From positions 1 through 61,990 of the forward strand of contig JAUVXD010000010.1 of assembly GCA_030603805.1 (NCBI GenBank): a stretch of 61,990 bases of DNA, given 5' to 3'. Shown piece after piece: positions 54,049 through 61,990 of this stretch (positions are counted from its first letter, which is position 1; each line of letters opens with the position of its first letter). The notes below the pieces were generated by a model. It made no database searches. It worked only from the letters and a program-made list of their open reading frames with translations, and was not told the origin of the DNA. This DNA is from Acholeplasmataceae bacterium. Lineage in GTDB: Bacteria; Bacillota_I; Bacilli_A; Acholeplasmatales; Acholeplasmataceae. Made by a program: the position numbers and the translations under genes.

Positions 54049-57000
54049 GTGATTTCATATTTGAGTCATTTTCCACAAATGAAAGAAATCATATCAAAGA
54101 CATCAAATCATGTCTTTTTTAAGTCTTCTAATGATGCCTTTAATGCCTATCTTGCAGCCGCACACTTCCTTGAGTCTAAAGAAACGATTTTTGTTGTTAC
54201 ACCCAATCTTTATGAGGCACAAAAATATTATGATCTTTTGAGTCAATTGATAGATTCTGAGGATGTCTTATTTTATCCAGCAGATCAAACGTTGACTTCT
54301 ATTATGGCACTTGGATCTCCAGAGTTTAAAAGTGAAAGAATCTATACACTCAAACAATTAATGACTCAAAAACCGTATCTTGTTGTCACTACACTTCAAG
54401 GATTATGTCAAAGACAACTCACCCCGAAAGATTATGAACAAAGTGTTAAAAAACTCGATAAAAATCAAACATATGATCTTGAAAAACTTGTTCAGTTTTT
54501 AGTATATAGTGGGTATAGTCGAACCTATACGGTTGAAAAACCAGGCGAATTTTCACTTAGAGGACACATTTTAGATGTGTTTACCTTAAACAACAATCAA
54601 CCTTATCGGTTTGATTTTTTTGACGATGTATTAGATCAAATTAAAATATTCGACGTTGAAACACAAAGGTCATTTGCGTCGATTGATCATGTCGAAATTT
54701 CTCCAATGAATGAACTATTTTACACCGATCAGATGAAAATGGATGCGATCAGGGATATTCGCAAATTTTTTAGTACGATGACACTTTCCGAAAGAGAACA
54801 AGAAAAACTCAACCAGGATTTAGAAAATCTTGATCAAAGACAAAAAATCGATGGTCTATCCATTTACATGCCATTCTTTAATACACATGAAACAACACTT
54901 TTAGACTTTTCAAATCAAAAGAAGATCTATATGATTGATGTTGCAAAGATGAAGATTAACGAAGAATCCACGTTAAGTGATTTATCTACTTACGCAACGA
55001 CAATGAATGGCGATCACTTTTTAAAAATTCCTTTTCGAGTTAGATTAAGTGAGCAACTCAAGAAAAAACATATCGAAATCGATAATTATGGCATTTCTAG
55101 CCCTAATGATGCCGTCGATTTGAGAGTGAACTCACTCAACCAATATCAAGGGAACTTACCACTTTTCTATCTTGATGTTAAGGATTTTATTGGACAATAT
55201 CAACTCATCATTTCAGTAACATCCGAGCACTTTCATGAGGAAATTGAACAATTCTTTAAGGATAAAAATATCAAGTTTTCATCTGAGTTAAGTCCAGACA
55301 ATCAAGTTATTCTAACTCATCAGCCAACCTTTGGTTCTTTTATATCTCATGCTATGAAAACAATAGTCATCGATGAATCATGCTTGTTTACATACAAAAT
55401 TAGACCAGCCATTCGATATCGAAGTGTTCTTAATCAAGCGACAAAAATCAGAAGAATTGAAGACCTTTCTGTGGGTGATTTTGTAGTTCATTATGATTAT
55501 GGCATTGGTCAATATGTTGGTTTAAAAACCATGGAACTTTCCGGAGATAAAAGGGATTATCTTCATATCATCTATGCTGGTGAAGAAGCACTCTATGTCC
55601 CTATGGATCAAATTGATATGGTACTTAAGTACAGCAGTCATGACGGTATCCATCCTAAATTATCAAAATTAGGTGGCAAACAGTGGTCTAAAACTAAAGC
55701 CAGTGTCCGAATGAGAATTAAGGATTTAAGTGATCGACTCATTGCACTTTACGCACAAAGACAACAAGCTGAAGGCTATGCATTTGAAATAGATAATGAG
55801 ATGCAAAAAGCCTTCGAAAGAGACTTCATGTATGAAACAACGAAGGATCAGGAAAAAGCCATCTTAGATACAAAGCATGATATGCAAAGTAAACGTCCGA
55901 TGGATAGACTCATTTGTGGAGATGTAGGATTTGGAAAAACCGAAGTTGCTCTTCGAGCTGCATTTAAAGCAGTACTTTCTGCAAAACAGGTTTTATATTT
56001 AGTTCCTACAACTGTTTTAGCACGTCAACATTATTATACATTTAAAGAAAGATTCGAAAAATATGGTGCGAATGTCGCCCTATTAAGCCGTTTCGTTACA
56101 CCTAAGAAACAAAAGGATACCCTACTTAAACTCAGTAAAGGGTATGTCGATGTTATCATAGGCACACACAGACTCTTATCACAAGATGTAAAGTTCAAAG
56201 ATTTGGGGTTACTCATTATTGATGAAGAACAACGCTTTGGTGTTGAGCATAAAGAAAAAATTAGAGAACTCAAAGTTAATGTAGATACTTTAGTGCTTTC
56301 TGCAACACCAATACCAAGAACCTTGCAGATGTCCATGATGGGATTAAAAGATTTATCCATGATTGAAACACCACCAAGAAACAGATATCCCGTTCAAACT
56401 TATGTTGTTGAAAGACATGAAGCATTAGTCAAAGAAGCTATCACAAGAGAACTCGCTCGTGGTGGGCAAGTGTTTTATCTATTCAATACAGTTCAAGGTA
56501 TAGAAGGTATGGTCTATAAGCTACAAAAACTTGTTCCAGAAGCGAGAATTGCCTATGCGCATGGACAAATGAACCGGGACCAACTTGAAAATGTATTGAG
56601 TGACTTTATTGATCATGAGTATGATGTTTTAGTTTCAACAACCATTATAGAAACAGGTGTAGATATTCCAAATACCAATACACTCATTATTCATGATGCA
56701 GATAAACTTGGATTATCTCAACTTTATCAAATTCGAGGACGTGTCGGTAGAAGTGATCGCATCGCGTATGCGTATCTACTTTATGACCAGTTTAAAAATA
56801 TTAATGATGAGGCTAAAAAAAGACTTTCAGCCATTCAAGATTTTACCGCTTTAGGTAGTGGTTTTAAAATCGCGATGAGAGATTTATCGATTCGTGGTGC
56901 TGGAGATATTTTAGGTAGCGAACAATCAGGATTTATTGATTCTGTCGGTATAGAACTTTACATGAAACTTCTAGAAGAGGCTGTGACAGGGATTTCTTTA

Positions 57001-57465
57001 GATAAACCTAAGGATACAGCAATTGATGAAGTGTTTGCACCAAGGCATGTTGACCCGAGTTATGTTTCACAAGATAGTGTACGTATTGAAATTCACAAAC
57101 GTATTGCTGAACTCAATCGTATTAAAGATATAGAAGACTTAAAACAAGAACTGACAGATCGTTTTGGACAACTTGATGCTGATTTACTGCTTTACATGTA
57201 TGAAAAGTTATTTAAGAAACTATCCTCAAAAATTGGTGGGCAAAAAACACTGGTTGAAACCAATCAAGTGACACTCATTTTATCAATGGAGGCTTCTCAA
57301 AAAGTTGATGGTAAGAAACTATTTGAGAAGGCGAGTGCATCAGAGTCTATGGTGAGACTCGGATATATCAAAGGTCATGTCCATATCACGATTGTGACCA
57401 AACATGAAAAGCAGCACTGGCTCTATTTGTTTAGTTTGTTTTTAGAAGATATGCTTTATAATTGA
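54049..57465 (+). CDS. mfd: transcription-repair coupling factor
   Basis: 1138 aa. UvrB-like N-terminal domains (1-about 400), RNA-polymerase-interacting domain near 450-530 (VGDFVVHYDYGIGQYVGL), translocase with Walker A GDVGFGKTE (about 625) and DEEQ box (about 725), TRG region and C-terminal D7. It removes stalled polymerase and recruits UvrA. GTG start with AAGGAG seven bases upstream. Full length. Confidence 0.97.
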   Translation: MISYLSHFPQMKEIISKTSNHVFFKSSNDAFNAYLAAAHFLESKETIFVVTPNLYEAQKYYDLLSQLIDSEDVLFYPADQTLTSIMALGSPEFKSERIYTLKQLMTQKPYLVVTTLQGLCQRQLTPKDYEQSVKKLDKNQTYDLEKLVQFLVYSGYSRTYTVEKPGEFSLRGHILDVFTLNNNQPYRFDFFDDVLDQIKIFDVETQRSFASIDHVEISPMNELFYTDQMKMDAIRDIRKFFSTMTLSEREQEKLNQDLENLDQRQKIDGLSIYMPFFNTHETTLLDFSNQKKIYMIDVAKMKINEESTLSDLSTYATTMNGDHFLKIPFRVRLSEQLKKKHIEIDNYGISSPNDAVDLRVNSLNQYQGNLPLFYLDVKDFIGQYQLIISVTSEHFHEEIEQFFKDKNIKFSSELSPDNQVILTHQPTFGSFISHAMKTIVIDESCLFTYKIRPAIRYRSVLNQATKIRRIEDLSVGDFVVHYDYGIGQYVGLKTMELSGDKRDYLHIIYAGEEALYVPMDQIDMVLKYSSHDGIHPKLSKLGGKQWSKTKASVRMRIKDLSDRLIALYAQRQQAEGYAFEIDNEMQKAFERDFMYETTKDQEKAILDTKHDMQSKRPMDRLICGDVGFGKTEVALRAAFKAVLSAKQVLYLVPTTVLARQHYYTFKERFEKYGANVALLSRFVTPKKQKDTLLKLSKGYVDVIIGTHRLLSQDVKFKDLGLLIIDEEQRFGVEHKEKIRELKVNVDTLVLSATPIPRTLQMSMMGLKDLSMIETPPRNRYPVQTYVVERHEALVKEAITRELARGGQVFYLFNTVQGIEGMVYKLQKLVPEARIAYAHGQMNRDQLENVLSDFIDHEYDVLVSTTIIETGVDIPNTNTLIIHDADKLGLSQLYQIRGRVGRSDRIAYAYLLYDQFKNINDEAKKRLSAIQDFTALGSGFKIAMRDLSIRGAGDILGSEQSGFIDSVGIELYMKLLEEAVTGISLDKPKDTAIDEVFAPRHVDPSYVSQDSVRIEIHKRIAELNRIKDIEDLKQELTDRFGQLDADLLLYMYEKLFKKLSSKIGGQKTLVETNQVTLILSMEASQKVDGKKLFEKASASESMVRLGYIKGHVHITIVTKHEKQHWLYLFSLFLEDMLYN

Positions 57466-57482
57466 AAATAGAGGTGATCGAT

Positions 57483-58664
57483 GTGGCAGTAGATATTTTA
57501 AAAATATCAAAGGATGCGATTGAGGCAGCAAAACATCACAATGATGTCATCAACGCATCGATAGGCATGTTTTATGATGAAGATAAGAAAATTGGCGGCA
57601 TGCCCACTGTATCAAATGCAATTAAAGGATTAACAGATGATGAATTACTTCCTTATCCAGCCGTAGACGGCGGACCAGCATTTAGAAAAAACGTGATTTC
57701 ATGGGTATTAGGGAAATACGAAAAAGAAATCACAGAGAAGATGTTTGTAAGTGCATGTGCAACACCCGGTGGCAGCGGGGCGATTGCATCAACATTCTCA
57801 GTTTGTGCAACTCCAGGAGACAGCATTTTTGTTTCAGACATTAGATGGCAGTATGAACGCTTTGCAGATCGTGCAAAACTGAATGTCTTTGAACACCATT
57901 TATTTAAAGGTGATGGTTTTGATTTAGATTCATTCAAATCTAGATTAGAATCCTTAGGCAAAACACAGAAGAGAATCATTGTGATTATCAACGATCCATG
58001 TCACAATCCAACAGGTTTTACATTAAGTGAGACAGAATTTAAATCAATTTTGAGTATTTTGAATGAGCAAAGAAATAACGAAATTATCTTTCTTTATGAT
58101 CTAGCGTATCTCGAATATTCACATGAAACAGACAACCGTAAAAAAATCAGCTATCTCCCGCTTTTAGAATCCCATGTTACAACAATCATTGCATTTAGTG
58201 GTTCTAAAACATTTGGTGTTTATGGCATGAGACTTGGGGCAGCAATCATCTTAAGTCAAAGCGAATCAAGAACCAAAGAACTTCACTTACGCTATGTCAA
58301 TGAAGCGAGAGGCTCATGGTCAGCAACCCCAACACCTTCCATTGAGTTATTCAATAAGTTTGCTGAGGAAAAACATAGACAAGACTTCTTAAAAGATCTT
58401 GAAAAAATTAATGCGATTGTTCAAGCTAGAAGTGCATCATTTGTGAGTCAAGCTAGAGAAATTGGTCTAAAGACACATCCCTTTAGAAGCGGATTCTATA
58501 CAGTTGTTTTAACGAAAAATCCAGATCAAGATTATCTCAAACTTGCAGAACACCGTATTTTCGCTGTTCCAATGAACGGTGGCGTCAGGTTTGCACTATG
58601 CAGTTTATCTCAAAAAGAGATTCTTGGATTACCACAGAAAATTAAAAAAATCCTTAATTTATAG
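57483..58664 (+). CDS. PLP-dependent class I/II aminotransferase
   Basis: About 393 aa. PLP-binding Lys242 in FSGSKTFGVYGMRLGAA, NDPCHNPTGF for substrate and cofactor, and VDGGPAFRKNV. It resembles aspartate/aromatic aminotransferases of the tyrB group. I prefer GTG at 57483 (GAGGTGAT just upstream); a TTG overlapping the mfd stop is the other choice. The natural amino acid is not decided from sequence. Probably co-transcribed with mfd. Confidence 0.85.
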   Translation: MAVDILKISKDAIEAAKHHNDVINASIGMFYDEDKKIGGMPTVSNAIKGLTDDELLPYPAVDGGPAFRKNVISWVLGKYEKEITEKMFVSACATPGGSGAIASTFSVCATPGDSIFVSDIRWQYERFADRAKLNVFEHHLFKGDGFDLDSFKSRLESLGKTQKRIIVIINDPCHNPTGFTLSETEFKSILSILNEQRNNEIIFLYDLAYLEYSHETDNRKKISYLPLLESHVTTIIAFSGSKTFGVYGMRLGAAIILSQSESRTKELHLRYVNEARGSWSATPTPSIELFNKFAEEKHRQDFLKDLEKINAIVQARSASFVSQAREIGLKTHPFRSGFYTVVLTKNPDQDYLKLAEHRIFAVPMNGGVRFALCSLSQKEILGLPQKIKKILNL

Positions 58665-58684
58665 AACCCACACTGTGGGTTTTA
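58665..58684 (+). terminator. terminator after the aminotransferase gene
   Basis: AACCCAC/GTGGGTT around ACT, then TTTATTT. Confidence 0.82.
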
Positions 58685-58708
58685 TTTATTTTATAAACAA
58701 AGAAATCA

Positions 58709-58722
58709 TCAAAACGTTTTCA
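58709..58722. promoter_or_regulatory. CRE-like site 1 upstream of pflB
   Basis: TCAAAACGTTTTCA, a near-perfect palindrome of the CcpA/LacI operator type, 21 bases from the second copy. Confidence 0.65.
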
Positions 58723-58729
58723 TTCTTGT

Positions 58730-58743
58730 GCAAAACGTTTTCA
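58730..58743. promoter_or_regulatory. CRE-like site 2 upstream of pflB
   Basis: GCAAAACGTTTTCA, sharing the AAAACGTTTTCA core with site 1. It ends about 24 bases before the -10 TATAAT (58768-58773) of pflB, so a bound protein would touch the -35 region, either blocking or contacting polymerase. Confidence 0.65.
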
Positions 58744-58767
58744 AAAAAAACTGTGCGTTATACAAGG

Positions 58768-58773
58768 TATAAT
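58768..58773 (+). promoter_or_regulatory. pflB promoter -10 box
   Basis: TATAAT 50 bases before the pflB ATG. The -35 position is A-rich and poor, consistent with an activator-dependent promoter. Confidence 0.55.
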
Positions 58774-58822
58774 GAAAGTAAAGATTACCGGCAAAATTTA
58801 ATCGCATAAGGAGGATTTTTTT

Positions 58823-61081
58823 ATGTCTGCTTGGAAGCATTTTAACGAAGGGTCATGGATGACAACTGTCAATGTTCGTGACTTCATGAATCAAAATTAT
58901 AAAGAATATTTAGGGGATTCTTCCTTTTTACAAGGTCCCACGACACATACACTTAAACTTAACCAAATGTTTTTGAATTTTCTTGAGGAAGAAAAACAAA
59001 AAGGTGGTGTGATTGAACTCGATACCCACGTGGTTGCATCGATTACTTCACATGGTCCTGGATATATGGATCAATCGATTGAAAGAATTGTAGGTCTTCA
59101 AACAGATAAGCCTTTTAAACGTGCATTTCATCCTTACGGTGGTATTCAAGTCGCTGTGAAAGCTGCAGAAGCCTATGGATATCACATCGATGATCAACTG
59201 CAGCATGTATTTAGTGAATACCGTAAGACACACAATCAAGGTGTTTTTGATGTTTATAGTGGAGATATTAGAAAGGCACGTCGTTCTGGTATCATTACTG
59301 GATTACCTGATGGCTATGGCCGTGGTAGAATCATTGGAGATTACCGCAGAGTTGCCCTTTATGGCGTTGATTTTTTAATTCAGGAAAAGAAAAAAGAAAA
59401 AACTTTATTTGCTTTTCCAATGAATGAGAAAAATATTAGACTTCGCGAAGAAATTCAAGAGCAAATCAGAGCTTTAGAGTTACTTAAAGATATGGGAAAA
59501 TCTTATGGGTTTGACATATCAAAACCAGCAGCCAATGCACACGAAGCTATTCAATGGTTGTATTTCGCATATCTTGCAGCAGTTAAAGAGCAAAATGGTG
59601 CTGCTATGAGTTTAGGAAGAACTGCAACTTTCTTAGACATTTATATCGAAAGAGATTTAAATGAAGGCATTTTAACAGAGGTTGAAGCTCAAGAATTAAT
59701 CGATCATTTTATTATGAAACTTAGAATGGTTCGATTTGCTAGGACACCTGAATATAATGAACTGTTTACTGGAGATCCAACTTGGGTGACTGAATCACTT
59801 GCAGGTATGAATCAAGATGGACGTTCATGGGTGACTAAAAACACATATCGCTATCTTCAAACACTTTACAATCTAGGAACATCTGCAGAACCAAACTTAA
59901 CCGTTTTATGGCATGAAAATTTACCTGAGAACTTCAAGAAATTTTGCGGGAAAGTTTCTATTGATACATCGTCAATCCAGTATGAAAATGATGATCAAAT
60001 GAGACCGAATCATGGAGATGATTACGCAATTGCTTGTTGCGTTTCTCCAATGACGCTTGGTAAAGAAATGCAATTTTTTGGTGCACGTGCCAATTTAGGT
60101 AAAGTATTACTCTACGCCATGAATGGTGGTAAAGATGAACTTACTGGAGATCAAGTAGCTCCAATGACTTCTGTGATTCAAACAGAATATTTAGAATTTG
60201 ATGATGTGATGCATAGATTAGATGAGATGTTTGACTGGCTTGCAAAAACATATGTCAGTGCACTCAACACCATTCACTATATGCATGATAAATATGCTTA
60301 TGAAAGACTACAAATGGCACTTCATGATGCAGAAGTAAAGAGAAATTTTGCAACAGGGATTGCAGGTTTATCTGTGGTTGCAGATTCTCTATCAGCGATT
60401 AAATATGCAAAAGTCAAACCAATATATGATGAAAGAGGACTTATTACAGATTTTATAACTGAAGGAAACTTCCCTTATTATGGTAACAACGATGATCGAG
60501 TCGATCAACTGGCGGTTACCATCGTAAAGATGTTTATGGATAAGATTAGAGCTCAGTATACCTATAGAGAATCTGTACCCACAATGAGTGTACTAACCAT
60601 TACTTCAAATGTTGTTTATGGCAAAAAAACAGGGAACACACCAGATGGTAGAAGAAAAGGTGAAGCTTTTGCACCAGGGGCAAACCCGATGCATGGTAGA
60701 GATCAATCAGGGGCATTGAAATCATTAATGTCTGTATCTAAGATACCTTGCGAAAGTTGCCAAGACGGTATCTCTAACACATTCACACTTGTACCACTCG
60801 CACTTGGAAAAGACATGATTGATTCTGTTGAAGGTTATGTATTAGAAACAGATCTAAAAGTAGAAAACCTTGTTGATATTCTTGATGGTTATTTTACAAG
60901 TGGGGGATATCATTTAAATGTGAATATCTTTAATAGAGACATGCTTATTGATGCATACAATCATCCAGAAAAGTATCCGAATTTAACAATTAGAGTTTCT
61001 GGTTATGCAGTAAACTTCTCGAATTTGACAAATGAGCAAAAACAAGAAGTGATTTCAAGAACATTCCATGACACATTCTAA
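58823..61081 (+). CDS. pflB: pyruvate formate-lyase
   Basis: 752 aa glycyl-radical enzyme: pyruvate and CoA to acetyl-CoA and formate. The catalytic Cys pair is Cys405-Cys406 (IACCVSPM); the radical Gly is Gly727 in RVSGYAV, 25 residues from the C-terminus. AAGGAGG precedes the ATG. It overlaps pflA by 14 bases. Oxygen-sensitive, so it fits an anaerobic lifestyle with the hydrogenase. Confidence 0.97.
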   Translation: MSAWKHFNEGSWMTTVNVRDFMNQNYKEYLGDSSFLQGPTTHTLKLNQMFLNFLEEEKQKGGVIELDTHVVASITSHGPGYMDQSIERIVGLQTDKPFKRAFHPYGGIQVAVKAAEAYGYHIDDQLQHVFSEYRKTHNQGVFDVYSGDIRKARRSGIITGLPDGYGRGRIIGDYRRVALYGVDFLIQEKKKEKTLFAFPMNEKNIRLREEIQEQIRALELLKDMGKSYGFDISKPAANAHEAIQWLYFAYLAAVKEQNGAAMSLGRTATFLDIYIERDLNEGILTEVEAQELIDHFIMKLRMVRFARTPEYNELFTGDPTWVTESLAGMNQDGRSWVTKNTYRYLQTLYNLGTSAEPNLTVLWHENLPENFKKFCGKVSIDTSSIQYENDDQMRPNHGDDYAIACCVSPMTLGKEMQFFGARANLGKVLLYAMNGGKDELTGDQVAPMTSVIQTEYLEFDDVMHRLDEMFDWLAKTYVSALNTIHYMHDKYAYERLQMALHDAEVKRNFATGIAGLSVVADSLSAIKYAKVKPIYDERGLITDFITEGNFPYYGNNDDRVDQLAVTIVKMFMDKIRAQYTYRESVPTMSVLTITSNVVYGKKTGNTPDGRRKGEAFAPGANPMHGRDQSGALKSLMSVSKIPCESCQDGISNTFTLVPLALGKDMIDSVEGYVLETDLKVENLVDILDGYFTSGGYHLNVNIFNRDMLIDAYNHPEKYPNLTIRVSGYAVNFSNLTNEQKQEVISRTFHDTF

Positions 61082-61817
61082 TGAGCGCTATGCCAATGTG
61101 CATTCCATTGAAACATTGGGTGCATTTGATGGACCTGGCATCAGATATGTACTTTTCTTGCAAGGGTGTCCCTTTCAATGTCAATATTGTCATAATCGAG
61201 ACACTTGGAGCACTAAAAAAAATAAACTCATGACCGTTTCGGATGTTTTAGAAGACTATTCAAAGTATCAAAAGTTTTATAAAAAAGGCGGATTGACAGT
61301 AAGCGGCGGAGAACCATTGTTGCAACTTGATTTTCTCATTGACTTGTTTAAAGAAGCTAAGCATCGAGGTATTCATACCTGTTTAGATACATCTGCTGCG
61401 TGTTATGATCCAAGGAAAAATGAAAGATTTTTGGAATTAATTCAGTATACAGATTTAATCTTACTAGATATCAAACATATCGATGATGACAAGCACAAAA
61501 TACTCACTGGTAGTTCCAATCACCAAGTGCTTGATTTTGCAAGATATCTTGATGAAGTTAATCAAAAAATGATTGTCAGACACGTGCTGGTACCAACACT
61601 CACTGATGATGAAAATGATTTAAGAAAACTCAGATCATTTCTAGATACATTAACGAATATTGTTGGGATTGATGTTCTACCTTATCATCAAAAAGGCATT
61701 GTTAAATGGCAACAACTTGGACTGAAATACCCCTTGAAAGATATTTTAGAGCCCACGGAATTACAGGTTAAAAAAGCGGAGCTTATCTTAAAAGATAAAT
61801 ATGTTTTTCACAAATAA
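61068..61817 (+). CDS. pflA: pyruvate formate-lyase activating enzyme
   Basis: 249 aa radical SAM enzyme that installs the glycyl radical on PflB. [4Fe-4S] motif Cys34, Cys38, Cys41 ([13 protein letters not shown]), GGEPLLQ SAM motif and a TIM-barrel body. The start lies within the end of pflB. No independent promoter was seen. Confidence 0.96.
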   Translation: MTHSNERYANVHSIETLGAFDGPGIRYVLFLQGCPFQCQYCHNRDTWSTKKNKLMTVSDVLEDYSKYQKFYKKGGLTVSGGEPLLQLDFLIDLFKEAKHRGIHTCLDTSAACYDPRKNERFLELIQYTDLILLDIKHIDDDKHKILTGSSNHQVLDFARYLDEVNQKMIVRHVLVPTLTDDENDLRKLRSFLDTLTNIVGIDVLPYHQKGIVKWQQLGLKYPLKDILEPTELQVKKAELILKDKYVFHK

Positions 61818-61833
61818 ATAGTATGTTATAATG

Positions 61834-61862
61834 AAAGTATCTTTAATTAGATACTTTTTATT
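61834..61862 (+). terminator. terminator after pflA
   Basis: AAAGTATCT and AGATACTTT pair around TTAATT, followed by TTA-rich sequence. Lies 17 bases after the stop. Confidence 0.85.
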
Positions 61863-61905
61863 TAGGTAGTGTCAAAAGTTTAATGGAAGATATGAATGAA
61901 CATGA

Positions 61906-61990
61906 TTAAGCGACATATCGAACTCGTTCAAATAGAGTTGTTGTATAATCCATGATTTTGAGCCACTGATTAGGCATAAGATCATCAGAA
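61906..61990 (-). CDS. C-terminal end of an unidentified ORF cut by the window edge
   Basis: On the minus strand 27 codons are open from the window end to a TAA at 61906-61908, ending with WLKIMDYTTTLFERVRYVA. Too short to assign. The sequence just beyond the stop (GTGTCAAAAGTTT, 61869-61881) resembles the ends of some transposase-bearing elements, so a mobile element is possible but unproven. Confidence 0.4.
   Translation of the reverse strand, partial: SDDLMPNQWLKIMDYTTTLFERVRYVA

Overview
The window is the replication-origin region of a low-GC bacterium using the standard code: many genes end in TGA (mfd, pth, the response regulator, the LtaS-like gene), so TGA is not Trp. Gene order around dnaA is Firmicutes-like (jag-yidC-rnpA-rpmH leftward; dnaA-dnaN-yaaA-recF-gyrB-gyrA rightward). 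No peptidoglycan synthase genes appear, lipoproteins are frequent, and metabolism is fermentative and anaerobic ([FeFe]-hydrogenase, pyruvate formate-lyase). My best guess is a free-living mollicute relative (Acholeplasmatales, Izemoplasmatales or similar); this is inference, since the window holds no 16S gene.

Left arm (about 1-28000, almost entirely minus strand). A carbohydrate ABC operon reads leftward from a consensus promoter with a CRE-like operator: ATPase, two permeases, an Ig-bearing solute-binding lipoprotein and a 1558-residue Ig/OB-fold surface lipoprotein. Next come speD-speE (spermidine), then an eleven-gene hydrogenase operon: NuoE-like, NuoF-like and [FeFe] catalytic subunits, a [2Fe-2S] protein, a cassette of two DRTGG proteins, two GHKL ATPases and a PHP protein, and at the tail an NMT1/TauT-type binding protein and permease without their own ATPase. 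Then asnS with its T-box, rmuC, a permuted NlpC/P60-like protein, and jag-yidC-rnpA-rpmH.

Origin (27999-28152 plus 29583-29710). A cluster of DnaA boxes lies between rpmH and dnaA, with one further perfect box and an AT-rich stretch between dnaA and dnaN. Coding direction switches here, as expected for a bidirectional origin.

Right arm (28218-61817, mostly plus strand). Replication genes are followed by an envelope cluster (LtaS-like sulfatase-fold protein, DUF1361, galE, uppP, a DUF368 undecaprenyl-phosphate translocase candidate, galU), serS with a T-box closely similar to that of asnS, a two-component system, a HIT protein, PduL, an SRPBCC protein, then an HD phosphohydrolase with rnmV-ksgA-ispE-spoVG-prs-pth-mfd in the Bacillus-like order, an aminotransferase, and pflB-pflA behind two CRE-like sites 21 bp apart. 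The right edge cuts an unidentified minus-strand ORF.

Together: sugars enter by the ABC importer; PflB gives acetyl-CoA and formate; PduL can make acetyl phosphate; the hydrogenase disposes of reductant as H2. CRE-like sites at both the importer and pfl suggest shared carbon control. I found no rRNA, tRNA, CRISPR array, prophage or complete insertion sequence.
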